Part shown: positions 26,589-34,852 of the stretch, piece by piece
How positions within the stretch are numbered: the first letter of the stretch is position 1
Layout: each line of letters begins with the position of its first letter
Source of the DNA: Acidimicrobiaceae bacterium
GTDB lineage: Bacteria; Actinomycetota; Acidimicrobiia; Acidimicrobiales; RAAP-2
Direction: 5' to 3'
DNA length: 64,000 nt
NCBI GenBank assembly: GCA_003155915.1
Contig: PMFA01000017.1
Location: 48,870 to 112,869 of the forward strand
Notes under the pieces: model-generated
The model's input: the letters and a program-made list of their open reading frames with translations, nothing else
The model's database searches: none
What the model was told of the DNA's origin: nothing
Program-made: the position numbers and the translations under genes

Positions 26589-27262
26589 GCCACGTCCCCG
26601 AGAGATCAAAAGAGTGTGAGGCACTGAGCGACGACCTGATCGAATTCGCTCTAGGAACCCTTTCGGGTCGAAGCCGATCTCTGGTTCTCGACCACCTGGA
26701 AACGTGCGCGCACTGCAACGCCGAATCCGAATCGCTGGCCGACGTCGCCGACACGATGTTGTGGCTCGCTCCCGATGCCGAACCGCCCTTGGGATTCGAG
26801 ACGCGTGTGATTGAGAGGTTCCGAGGCAGTGAGGCGCAGCGTCGAATCGTTCGACGCCGACGGGCGAGCGTGTTCGCCGTGGCCGCGATGCTGGTTGCGG
26901 TGCTCGGCGTCGGCGTTGGTGCGGTGGTGACGAGCCACGATGGCGCGAATTTGCCTTCGGCAACGGTGCGGCCCTCGACCGGTCGCCTGATGTCGGGCGG
27001 ACAGGTGCTGGGCGAGGTCACCATCTCTTCCGGCAGTCCCTCGTGGATGATCATGGACGTCGATACTGGGAAGGTGTCGGGCGTCGTGTGGTGCGAAGTT
27101 ACTTTCGCCAACGGCCGATCAGAGACCGTCGGGAAGTTCACAATCTCTCACGGCTACGGATCATGGATCGCGCCCATTAAGGCGTCGGGAAGCGACGTCC
27201 GTTCTGCGCGAATAGTAAAGGCGAACGGCGCAGTCGTCGCTCAGGCCACGTTCACGACGTAG
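26585..27262 (+). CDS. Zinc-dependent anti-sigma factor (ZAS type), membrane anchored
   Basis: 225 residues. The N-terminal anti-sigma domain has the ZAS zinc motif His-x3-Cys-x2-Cys in DHLETCAHCNAE near residue 40. A single membrane helix follows at about 98-120 (VFAVAAMLVAVLGVGVGAVVT), and the outer part (about 100 residues) has two strand-rich half-repeats, GQVLGEVTISSGSPSWM and TVGKFTISHGYGSWIAPI. That region resembles the sensor-side of anti-sigma-K proteins. It should hold the upstream sigma factor inactive until a signal, possibly redox given the zinc-thiol motif. Confidence 0.87.
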   Translation: MSHVPERSKECEALSDDLIEFALGTLSGRSRSLVLDHLETCAHCNAESESLADVADTMLWLAPDAEPPLGFETRVIERFRGSEAQRRIVRRRRASVFAVAAMLVAVLGVGVGAVVTSHDGANLPSATVRPSTGRLMSGGQVLGEVTISSGSPSWMIMDVDTGKVSGVVWCEVTFANGRSETVGKFTISHGYGSWIAPIKASGSDVRSARIVKANGAVVAQATFTT

Positions 27263-27495
27263 CCGAAATGAGAGACGAATAGATCGATGAAGAAAGTGCT
27301 CGTCATGAAAGTCCGTAGGTGACCGAAGGATGAGAAGGAGTAGTTGGGACCGAGTGATCCGTTCGAGCGTTTCGACCGTAGTACTGATCAAGATTGAAGA
27401 GTTTGGTTTGTTGCATCAAATCGCCGCATCGCATTCTGCACTTCGTTCATAACCGACCGCTATACGACATCCGAATTCACGAGGAGACCTACGAC

Positions 27496-28029
27496 ATGAC
27501 TCAGACACGAAGCGACATGAAATCCCACGGGAGCCTAAAGACGCGCATCGCCGTGGCGTTCCTCGTCGCAGGGGGACTCGCCCCCTCATTCGGCGTGACC
27601 GGCGCGTCGGCTGCGTTGCACAGTCACGCGACGAGTTCCGTCATCTCGACTTTCAAGAGCGCCAAACTGGGCACCATCTTGGTTGACGGCAAGACGCTTT
27701 ACACCCTGAAGCCGAACGCGACGGCCTGCACCGCCGCGTGCCACAAAATTTGGATCCCGGTCCTCTTGCCGACTGGCGTGACCAAGGCCACGGCCGGTAC
27801 CGGCGTTAGCGCCGCCAAGCTCGGGACACTGAAGATCGCCGGTGGTCTTCAAGTGACTTACGGGGGCAAGGCCCTCTTCTGGTTCTTCCAGGACAAGTCA
27901 CTCGGCCAGGTGAAGGGCAACGTCACCGACACGTGGGGCAAGTGGGTCGACGTGGTGCTGGTGAAGCCCGCGGGCAAGTCGACCACGACGACAACCGTCA
28001 GTGGTGGCGGCGGCGGAGTTGGGTTCTAG
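27496..28029 (+). CDS. Exported protein with secreted-repeat (Lipoprotein_15-type) domain
   Basis: 177 residues from ATG 27496, with GAGGAG upstream. Residues about 15-45 are a signal peptide. The mature part has two secreted-repeat units: ILVDGKTLYTLKPNATACTAACHKIWIPVLL and LQVTYGGKALFWFFQDK plus QVKGNVTDTWGKWVDV, the pattern of Pfam secreted repeat of unknown function. The Cys pair in ACTAAC and aromatic residues are typical. The tail is Thr/Gly-rich. It lies between the anti-sigma gene and the hydroxylase gene and is a plausible target of the sigma factor. Confidence 0.8.
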   Translation: MTQTRSDMKSHGSLKTRIAVAFLVAGGLAPSFGVTGASAALHSHATSSVISTFKSAKLGTILVDGKTLYTLKPNATACTAACHKIWIPVLLPTGVTKATAGTGVSAAKLGTLKIAGGLQVTYGGKALFWFFQDKSLGQVKGNVTDTWGKWVDVVLVKPAGKSTTTTTVSGGGGGVGF

Positions 28030-28057
28030 CGCGTAGACAGTGATCGAGGAGGCCACC

Positions 28058-29212
28058 ATGACGTCCGTCATCATCTCGCCGAATGGTTCAACCGAGGTTG
28101 CCACCACTTCCGAGGTCGTAGCTGAGTCATTGGCGCGCCAAGAATCGAACGCGCCGCGGCGTGCGCTTTCGTCGCGGGTCTATCTTCCCGCGCTCTCCAT
28201 CGTCGCGGTGGCGGTGATACTCATTGCCATTGGTGTGACCAGCCGGTGGGGGGGAACCAGTTTCGCCGCGTCGATGACGAACCTGCGGGTGATCATCGTT
28301 GGACCAGTGACCGTGGGCATCCTCTTTCTGTTTCTCGTGGTGGAACGTGTACGACCGGCGCAACGCCGCCGGTTCTTCGCTCGCGGGTATCGACAGGACG
28401 TCTTGTACACGGTGTTGAACGCGACGCTGGTCGTTCCCTTAGTGGTGGCGCTCTCGTTATCCTTCGCCGAGGTCGTCAGTAAATCGTTGCCGTGGGTCAT
28501 CGTGCCGCATTACGAATTCTTGCCGCGCTGGCTCGTGATTGGGTTCATCTTTGTGGCCATGGACGCGTGCAATTGGAGTGCGCATTTGGCCAATCACAAG
28601 GTGCGGATGCTCTGGCGGTTCCACGAGCTGCACCACTCACAAGAGGACATGAGCGTGCTGACGGTCTTTCGCACGCATCCCCTGATTCACGTGTCGTACC
28701 TCATCACGCTGATACCGGGAATCATCTTGATTGCGAATGGAGCCGTGACCACGACGCTCCTCGTCGTCTACGCCGCCGTCGTGGCGTTCGAACATTCGAA
28801 TACGAACCTGAGCTTCGGTCCACTCAACCGTGTCTTTTGCAGCCCGAACTATCACCGCATCCACCACCGCGTCGAGGGTCGCCAGGACGTGAACCTCGGT
28901 TTCGCCCTCACTTTCTGGGATCAACTTTCGGGGCGAGCGGTGTTCCCGACGAAAGAGACGATTCGAATTGACACCGGTCTACCGGGTCGCCCCCTCGCGG
29001 TTGAACAGAGCGCGCCTCGCGCTCGGCATTTCTCGGTGCTCGCCGCTCAACTCCTGGGACCGTTTCGACCGCTCAACGAGCGTAACGAAACCACTCAGGA
29101 CCCCTCGGAGTTCCTCAGTCCCCGCGACATCGTGCTCACCGACGATGGTCGAATGAGGAGTGGCGCTTCTGGCCTCTTCGACGAGACCACCTTCGGGCGC
29201 GCGACTCAGTGA
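28058..29212 (+). CDS. Fatty acid hydroxylase / sterol desaturase family membrane protein
   Basis: 384 residues from ATG 28058, with GAGGAGG just upstream. Four or five hydrophobic helices occur in residues 45-270. The di-iron histidine motifs are complete: HLANH (His-x3-His), HELHH (His-x2-His-His) and HRIHH (His-x2-His-His). The family inserts oxygen into or desaturates lipid chains or sterol-like rings at the membrane. The C-terminal 100 residues are polar and not part of the core. The stop overlaps the DoxX gene start by 4 bases. The lipid substrate is unknown. Confidence 0.87.
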   Translation: MTSVIISPNGSTEVATTSEVVAESLARQESNAPRRALSSRVYLPALSIVAVAVILIAIGVTSRWGGTSFAASMTNLRVIIVGPVTVGILFLFLVVERVRPAQRRRFFARGYRQDVLYTVLNATLVVPLVVALSLSFAEVVSKSLPWVIVPHYEFLPRWLVIGFIFVAMDACNWSAHLANHKVRMLWRFHELHHSQEDMSVLTVFRTHPLIHVSYLITLIPGIILIANGAVTTTLLVVYAAVVAFEHSNTNLSFGPLNRVFCSPNYHRIHHRVEGRQDVNLGFALTFWDQLSGRAVFPTKETIRIDTGLPGRPLAVEQSAPRARHFSVLAAQLLGPFRPLNERNETTQDPSEFLSPRDIVLTDDGRMRSGASGLFDETTFGRATQ

Positions 29213-29736
29213 CGTCAGTGCCGCCGACCGACGTCGCCAAGCGGCGCGTTCGAGCACTCTTGACGATGACCTTCACGACCCGTCCCGGTGCCCGCGCCAG
29301 CGACCTGGCGCTGGCTGGCGTGCGGATCGCACTCGCGTGGATCTTCATCTACTACGGCGCGGGCAAACTCTTCGGAGCGTTCAATGGACCGGGACTTCAT
29401 AACACCGCCCTATTCTTTTCGAACACCGCGCACTTGCACCCCGGCGGATTCTTCGCCGTCCTCGGCGGCGTCATCGAATTTGGTGGAGCGATCGCCATGG
29501 CCCTGGGCCTCGGTTCGCGTCTGGCCGGACTGGCGCTGTTCGGGGACCAGGTGATGGCGATGATCACGGTCACGTGGGTGAACGGAATCAACTCGGAGTC
29601 GCTGACGCCGGGTTATGAGTTCAACCTCGCCCTCGCCGTCATGGCCCTCGTCATTGTCTTTCTCGGTCCGGGACGAGTCAGCATCGACGCCTTGATCGAG
29701 CGCCGTCTCGAACGTTCGGGTCTGATCGGTCCGTGA
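29209..29736 (+). CDS. DoxX family membrane protein
   Basis: 175 residues from GTG 29209 (GTGA overlap). Four membrane helices are visible from residue 32 on. DoxX features: ALAGVRIALAWIFIYYGAGKLFGAF in helix 1, GGFFAVLGGVIEFGGAIAMALGL in helix 2, GDQVMAMITVTW in helix 3 and ALAVMALVIVFLGPGRVSID at the end. DoxX proteins are linked to respiratory quinone oxidation or redox stress complexes. It is sandwiched by overlaps with the hydroxylase and the methyltransferase-like gene, so the three products are probably made together. Confidence 0.87.
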   Translation: MTSVPPTDVAKRRVRALLTMTFTTRPGARASDLALAGVRIALAWIFIYYGAGKLFGAFNGPGLHNTALFFSNTAHLHPGGFFAVLGGVIEFGGAIAMALGLGSRLAGLALFGDQVMAMITVTWVNGINSESLTPGYEFNLALAVMALVIVFLGPGRVSIDALIERRLERSGLIGP

Positions 29737-30446
29737 CCATGGGCGATGGACCGCGACCCCTCGGTCACGGACACGACGTGGTCGAGGTCGAGCGGCTCCA
29801 ACCAAATGGCGACACGCGCGCACCGCGACTGTCGTCTCGATCCGTGTTCGTGATACGCATCTCGGCCAATCTCGTCGCGGCAGTCGGGGCGGCGTTGTTC
29901 GCGCGCGCGGGCCTCGAGTACTACTGGCACACGCACTCTCTGATCGGGGGCGCCTTCTTCGCCGAAGAAATGTGGATCGTCATCGCGTATCTGGTTCGGC
30001 GTCCGGCGCGCGTGGTGAGCCAGCGACCGCTCGACTGGCTCCTCGCCTTCGGCGGCACCTTCGGCGGGGTCCTCCTGCGTCCGAACGGGGCGCATCCGCA
30101 TTGGGGTGTCCTCGCCGGATTCGACCTTCAAACGATCGGTCTCGTAATCTGCGTGGCGTCCTTCATCGCACTGGGCCGCTCCTTCGGCTTCGCCGCCGCC
30201 GACCGGGGTCTGGTCGATCGGGGGCCGTATTCCTTGGTTCGCCATCCGATCTACGCCTCCTATTTCTTCCTTCAGATCGGCTATCTCTTGCAGAGTCTTT
30301 CGCTGCGCAACGCGCTCGTCGTCGCGTTCATCTGCAGCTGCAACATCGGCCGGGCGTTCGTCGAGGAGCGACTGCTCGTTTCCAGCAATCGCTACGACGG
30401 GTACCGTTCGCACGTTCGATGGCGGCTATGGCCCGGAGTGTGGTGA
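29733..30446 (+). CDS. Isoprenylcysteine carboxyl methyltransferase-like (ICMT/PEMT) membrane protein
   Basis: 237 residues from GTG 29733 (GTGA overlap with the DoxX gene). About five hydrophobic segments. The C-terminal SAM-binding signature of the ICMT/PEMT group is present: LVDRGPYSLVRHPIYASYFFL near 165-185 and EERLLVSSNRYDGYRSHVRWRLWPGVW at the end. Bacterial members methylate lipids or prenyl-like substrates. It ends the sigma-controlled-looking cluster. Together with a lipid hydroxylase and DoxX it suggests envelope lipid modification; this is inference. Confidence 0.85.
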   Translation: MTMGDGPRPLGHGHDVVEVERLQPNGDTRAPRLSSRSVFVIRISANLVAAVGAALFARAGLEYYWHTHSLIGGAFFAEEMWIVIAYLVRRPARVVSQRPLDWLLAFGGTFGGVLLRPNGAHPHWGVLAGFDLQTIGLVICVASFIALGRSFGFAAADRGLVDRGPYSLVRHPIYASYFFLQIGYLLQSLSLRNALVVAFICSCNIGRAFVEERLLVSSNRYDGYRSHVRWRLWPGVW

Positions 30447-30577
30447 TCCCAGGCTTCGCTGCGTGAGCTCGCGACACTCGATCACCAACCGGGAGCAGTC
30501 AAGGTACTTGCCGGACGCCGCCAACGGTACGAGGTTCTGAACGGACGCGGCGCACGTGGTGACGATGAATCGAGTGC

Positions 30578-31039
30578 TTAAGCCGTCACCTTCATTTCGT
30601 ACCACCAACCACCGTTGAGGTCGATGCGATTCCCATTCGCCAGGCCCGGTGCGGTGTCACCAACGTAGGTGTAGAGCGGATGACCGTTGTAAGTGACCTG
30701 GGTCGCACCATCTGAGCGTTTCAAGGTGGCAAAGGACCCGACGATGCCGGTGCTGGGCGCCAACGTTCCGACGACGGGGGGCCAGTACGCCGCGCAAGTC
30801 CCGTAACAGTGCGACGCGGTCGGCGAATCGGGCGCAAACCAGTACAGCGTGTCGCCACGAGCGTCGGTCAGGACGGGGACACCGTGAATGTCCGCGACCT
30901 TCAAGGCTACGTTCGCCGCTCCGGTACGCGCCGACGCCGCATCCGCGTTGGACAGTGATGTCGCGAGTGAGAGCGCGGCCAAGAACGCCAGTACTCCGGT
31001 TACCCATCTGCCCGCGAGCAACGGCACTCGTTGACTCAC
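30578..31039 (-). CDS. Exported secreted-repeat (Lipoprotein_15-type) protein
   Basis: 153 residues from GTG 31039. Signal peptide in residues about 10-36 ending SNADAAS. Mature domain has VPVLTDARGDTLYWFAPDSP, SHCYGTCAAYWPPVVG and VTYNGHPLYTYVGDTAPG, the canonical secreted-repeat pattern with Cys pair. It is a paralogue of the protein at 27496-28029 but more canonical. It lies 42 bases downstream of a membrane protein gene on the same strand and is likely co-transcribed with it. Confidence 0.85.
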   Translation of the reverse strand: MSQRVPLLAGRWVTGVLAFLAALSLATSLSNADAASARTGAANVALKVADIHGVPVLTDARGDTLYWFAPDSPTASHCYGTCAAYWPPVVGTLAPSTGIVGSFATLKRSDGATQVTYNGHPLYTYVGDTAPGLANGNRIDLNGGWWYEMKVTA

Positions 31040-31081
31040 GATCTGGTAGCGAGACGGCCACCGCGATGCTCGAAGATGGTT

Positions 31082-31471
31082 TCAGTTCGGTCGCAACGCG
31101 AACCCGGCGAGCGCGACGAATCCGACGATTTCAATGGTGCCCGTGACGAGGCCCGCGGTCGTGCGCACTTCTCGAAATCCGAAGAGTCCCAGGCGTAACG
31201 ACCAGAGATAACCGGCGAGGGTCGACATCAGAAATCCTGAGCCGGCCGCGGCGATTCGTCGACTCATTGTCACGTTGAGCGACACCGCGATTGCCAAGGC
31301 GCTTATCACTTGTAACAGGAACAACCAACCGATTGTGGGAAGTGTCCGGTACCCGGTGAGATAGAGATCGAGATGTATCGCGCCGCTCGCAATCAACAGC
31401 GCGCAGCCGACGCGTTGCACTACTCGCCATCGATCCCAGGAGCTCCGCCGCGGGCGAGTCGAATGGGTCAC
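31082..31471 (-). CDS. Small four-helix membrane protein
   Basis: 129 residues. Four hydrophobic segments: VGCALLIASGAIHLDLYLTGY, GWLFLLQVISALAIAVSL, GSGFLMSTLAGYLWSLRLG and TGTIEIVGFVALAGFAL. The pattern GAIHLDLYLTGYRTLPTIGWLFLLQ recurs in actinobacterial membrane proteins encoded next to secreted-repeat proteins, as here. Function unknown; it could assist or anchor the secreted-repeat partner encoded 42 bases downstream. Confidence 0.7.
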   Translation of the reverse strand: MTHSTRPRRSSWDRWRVVQRVGCALLIASGAIHLDLYLTGYRTLPTIGWLFLLQVISALAIAVSLNVTMSRRIAAAGSGFLMSTLAGYLWSLRLGLFGFREVRTTAGLVTGTIEIVGFVALAGFALRPN

Positions 31472-31633
31472 AGTCTCGATCGCGTCAGGGCGCGACCTTG
31501 ACGATCTCTGCGAACCACTCTCACGCTAGGTATACGGCGTCAGCACTGGATTGGATCTTTCGCCCGAGTCAAGGGAGATCGAGACCGCGTAGTTCTGGAA
31601 AGGGCTCGATGCGCTGCGAATCGTCCCCGCCCC

Positions 31634-32200
31634 TCAAGGAGAGGGAGAAACCTGTCGCTGACGCCAACCAACGCCGAGGCCCAAGAGGGCAAGGACGGCG
31701 ATCAAGATTCCGGGAACCTCGAAGAACCACGTGAAGAGACGAAAGTTCGGCAGGCTGTCCACCTGTTGGTAGTTCGACACGTTGGCTTGCATCGTGTCCA
31801 CGAGCGGCTTGTAATCGGCCAAGCCGGGACCCACCTGGGAGAAGACCGGGACCAGTTGCGGGAAACTCGCCAGCAGCTGAGCGAAAGCGGGAAACTGTCC
31901 ACCGAGGTACTGCTCGAGTTGTGGGGGCGAGAGGTGCAGTCCGGTGGCGAGACCTTTCAATAACGCAGTCTCTTCGCCCGCCGCCGCGATGCCGCCACTC
32001 GCCACTGGCTTCAGTTTGAGGAACGTATTCTCATAGAGCGAGACCGTTTGCTTGACGCTGGCCGGTTGCATGATGGGATGGAAGTTGTCGAGCATCGCTT
32101 GACCGGCGCTGGCCTTGCTGGGCAACGAGATGGCGAAGGGCGCGACGATCAATAGGACTCCGATGATGAGGATCGGCCAATAAAAAACTCTGCGGGTCAT
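31634..32200 (-). CDS. Membrane protein with two helices and an extracytoplasmic domain
   Basis: 188 residues from ATG 32200 with AAGGAGAAGAG as ribosome site. One helix lies at residues 8-25 and another at about 156-178, enclosing a 130-residue outer domain rich in Leu, Gln and Pro (FPAFAQLLASFPQLVPVFSQ). I recall similar two-helix proteins in actinobacteria but no assigned function. It is transcribed away from the carbonic anhydrase gene with about 150 bases between them. Confidence 0.65.
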   Translation of the reverse strand: MTRRVFYWPILIIGVLLIVAPFAISLPSKASAGQAMLDNFHPIMQPASVKQTVSLYENTFLKLKPVASGGIAAAGEETALLKGLATGLHLSPPQLEQYLGGQFPAFAQLLASFPQLVPVFSQVGPGLADYKPLVDTMQANVSNYQQVDSLPNFRLFTWFFEVPGILIAVLALLGLGVGWRQRQVSPSP

Positions 32201-32354
32201 TCTCTTCTCCTTTTGGGAACATCTCCGTGTTCTTCACGTAAGAACTGCGTCACCGCCGTTCCGTCCGGTCATAATATGCTACAAACCGAATGGATTTAGT
32301 CATATTTAGTGCGCGGTGGTCGAAATCCGATTCCGCCCCGAAGAAAGGAACGAA

Positions 32355-32933
32355 ATGTCTGTTCTCGATGAAGTCCTGGCGGCGAACAAGTCCTACGTCG
32401 AGAGCTTCGGCGACAAAGGGGAGTTGGCCCTGCCACCGGCTCGACAGTTCGCAATCCTGACGTGCATGGACGCGCGTCTCGATCCGGCGAAGTACGCCGG
32501 CCTCTCAGAAGGGGACGCGCACGTGATCCGAAACGCTGGCGGTCGCGCGAGCGACGACGCGATCCGTTCTCTCGTCATTTCCTACAAGCTCCTCGGAACG
32601 AAAGAATGGTTCGTCATCCACCACAGCGATTGCGGCATGGAGTTCTTCACCGACGAAAGTATCCGCGGTCTTCTCTCGAAGAGTCTCGAGACCGCGTCGC
32701 TCGGTCCCGACGGGTTCTTCGACGTGGGGAAGGGACCCGGTTCCAACGAAGGCGCGTTTATCGACTGGCTCACGATCTCAGACACGCAGCGCGCCGTCGT
32801 TGAGGACGTCGAGCGCGTTCGTCGTCACCCCCTGGTTCCGAGCGGTATTGCGATCTACGGATACGTCTACGACGTTCGAAGTGGCGCGCTCGTGGAGGTG
32901 CGCGAGGCGACGAAAGCCGGCGCGGCGAAATAA
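32355..32933 (+). CDS. Beta-class carbonic anhydrase
   Basis: 192 residues from ATG 32355, with AAAGGA upstream. The beta-class zinc site is seen as Cys-x-Asp-x-Arg ([10 protein letters not shown] near residue 35) and His-x2-Cys ([11 protein letters not shown] near 92), with [17 protein letters not shown] between. It interconverts CO2 and bicarbonate in the cytoplasm. Length and motifs match small actinobacterial members such as the Rv1284 type. It is monocistronic. Confidence 0.9.
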   Translation: MSVLDEVLAANKSYVESFGDKGELALPPARQFAILTCMDARLDPAKYAGLSEGDAHVIRNAGGRASDDAIRSLVISYKLLGTKEWFVIHHSDCGMEFFTDESIRGLLSKSLETASLGPDGFFDVGKGPGSNEGAFIDWLTISDTQRAVVEDVERVRRHPLVPSGIAIYGYVYDVRSGALVEVREATKAGAAK

Positions 32934-32991
32934 CTCGTACTATCGCGCTCGCTGCGGATTGGCGTCCGATGGCGGAATTGCGCCGTTGGAT

Positions 32992-33918
32992 CTAGGGATG
33001 CAGATTTCTCTCATGGTTCGGGTGTGACGGGGGCTCGAGTTGGAACGTCGCGTGCGCAACGTCGAAATGTTGAACGAGACAGTCCTGGAGTGCGTCAAGG
33101 ATCTGCGGGGCGTGGCCCGTCACGAAACAGTGATCCTCGACGATGACGTGCGCCGACAGGGTGTGCGAACCGGACGACACCGTCCATACGTGGAGGTCGT
33201 GGACGTCGAGAACGTGAGGAACTTCGCAGAGGTGACTTCGAATGTCGGCCAGGACCAAACTGTCGGGCGCCGCTTGGAGCAAGATTCGACCCGCGTCTCG
33301 CAGCAGTCCCCATGCCGCGTAGGCCATCAGCACGACCACGATGAGCGACGCGATGGAGTCCGCACGATTGAATCCGGTGAGCACGATGATCAACCCGGCG
33401 ATCGCCGTTCCGACGAACGCGTAGAGGTCGGTCACTATGTGCACGTAGGCGCCGCGCACGTTGAGACTACGGCGGTTCGCTTTGGACAGGACCCACGTAG
33501 CCACGACGTTGTTCAGAGCACCAACTAGAGCGACAACGAGAACGAGACTTCCTCGCACGTGATGAGGGTTGATGAGCCGCTGAATCGCCTCGACGGCAAT
33601 GAGCAGGGAAATCGCTGCGAGCGCGACACCGTTCGCCGCCGCCGAGAGGATCTCCGCTCGCTGGAGGCCGAAAGTCCAACGACCTTCGGCCGGTCGCCGA
33701 GCCAGGCGTATGGCCCAAGCACTGAGCGTGAGCGCCACGACATCGGTCGACATATGTGCCGCGTCGGCGAACAGTGCGAGCGAATGGCCCAGCACCGCCG
33801 CGATGACCTCTCCCACCAGGAAGGCACTAATCAGACCGAGCGTGACCAGCACGTAGCGCATATCGCTCGTCGAGGACAACGCGTGTGAGTGATCGGACTC
33901 GCGGTGGTCCTCAGCCAT
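32992..33918 (-). CDS. Cation diffusion facilitator (zinc/metal exporter)
   Basis: 308 residues from ATG 33918; a longer frame to 34047 is unlikely. A His-rich N-terminus (EDHRESDHSHAL) precedes six helices. Metal sites are the His-x3-Asp pairs in FADAAHMSTDVVAL (helix 2) and YVHIVTDLYAFVG (helix 5). The C-terminal cytoplasmic domain has DVHDLHVWTVSSGSHTLSAHV, typical of the CzcD/ZitB group. It exports Zn2+ or similar ions by proton antiport. It is convergent with the carbonic anhydrase gene, itself a zinc enzyme. Confidence 0.88.
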   Translation of the reverse strand: MAEDHRESDHSHALSSTSDMRYVLVTLGLISAFLVGEVIAAVLGHSLALFADAAHMSTDVVALTLSAWAIRLARRPAEGRWTFGLQRAEILSAAANGVALAAISLLIAVEAIQRLINPHHVRGSLVLVVALVGALNNVVATWVLSKANRRSLNVRGAYVHIVTDLYAFVGTAIAGLIIVLTGFNRADSIASLIVVVLMAYAAWGLLRDAGRILLQAAPDSLVLADIRSHLCEVPHVLDVHDLHVWTVSSGSHTLSAHVIVEDHCFVTGHAPQILDALQDCLVQHFDVAHATFQLEPPSHPNHERNLHP

Positions 33919-34018
33919 TTGACCCGTGACACCAGAGGAGGTCGCTACGCATGCTCGTATTCTCCCACTGCGCCCACGTTGGCTCGGGCAGACAACGACG
34001 GTCGCTCGCAGGTCTACG

Positions 34019-34786
34019 TTACGCGTCGAATGTGGCGTCGAGACCACGGACGTCGCCGTCGTCGTCCACCATCAGGTTCACGTCGGTGAAACCTCGAGTG
34101 AGTAAGTCACTCTGAAGGATTTCAGCCTCATCGCCGCCGAGTTCAAGGATCAGTGCGCCACCGGCTCGCAGAAACAGGGTGCTCTCGCGTATGACTCGGC
34201 GCAGGATCTCGGCGCCGTCGTCGCCTCCGTCGTAGGCCAACGTTGACTCGAACACAAACGTGTCGCGAGGCAAGAGCGACATGCTCTTCGTCGGCACGTA
34301 CGGCACGACGCCCACAACGACGTCGACTCGACCCTCGAGTCCGGAGGGGAGAGGTGCGAACAGGTCACCGCAGTAGACCTTTACGCCGTTCGAGGCTGCA
34401 CAGTTCACGGCCACTTCGTCCAGATCGGTTGCCACGACTCGTGCGTTCGGACGTTCTGTTTGCACGACCATGGCGATCGCGCCGGAACCGGTACAGAGAT
34501 CCACGGCGCTGCCCTTCGGCGGCAGACGAAGTGCTGCGCGCCGGGCCAGCGGTTCGCTCTGCCAGCGCGGAACGTACACCCCAGGATCGAGTCGTACTCG
34601 TACGCCGCAAAATGAAGTGAACCCCGTGATCCAGGCGAGTGGCTCTCCGCGGAGACGACGTTCGAGCATCGACGCGAGGACGGCGCCGTCACCGGCGGCA
34701 CAGTCGAGCAGTTCTTCGGCCTCGTCGTGGGCGGCGACGAAGCCAGCTGCGGCCAATCGAGACGTGACGTCCTCGAGAGCGATCAC
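34019..34786 (-). CDS. PrmC/HemK-like protein glutamine methyltransferase with altered catalytic motif
   Basis: 255 residues from GTG 34786, with GAGGAG upstream. N-terminal helical domain, then methyltransferase motif I AVDLCTGSGAIAMVVQ near 94-109, VVATDLDEVAVNCAASNG and a glycine-rich late strand GGALILELGG. It matches the actinobacterial group named putative protein N5-glutamine methyltransferase. The usual N-x-P-Y motif is replaced by V160-V-P-Y (VVGVVPYVPT): the Asn that holds the substrate amide in PrmC is a Val here. It may act on a different substrate or have lost activity. Confidence 0.78.
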   Translation of the reverse strand: MIALEDVTSRLAAAGFVAAHDEAEELLDCAAGDGAVLASMLERRLRGEPLAWITGFTSFCGVRVRLDPGVYVPRWQSEPLARRAALRLPPKGSAVDLCTGSGAIAMVVQTERPNARVVATDLDEVAVNCAASNGVKVYCGDLFAPLPSGLEGRVDVVVGVVPYVPTKSMSLLPRDTFVFESTLAYDGGDDGAEILRRVIRESTLFLRAGGALILELGGDEAEILQSDLLTRGFTDVNLMVDDDGDVRGLDATFDA

Positions 34787-34852
34787 CGCTCCTCACAAAT
34801 AGGCCGAACCTCGTCGCGGCGCGCGTCCGGTTCCATCCAGGGCGCCGTGCGC

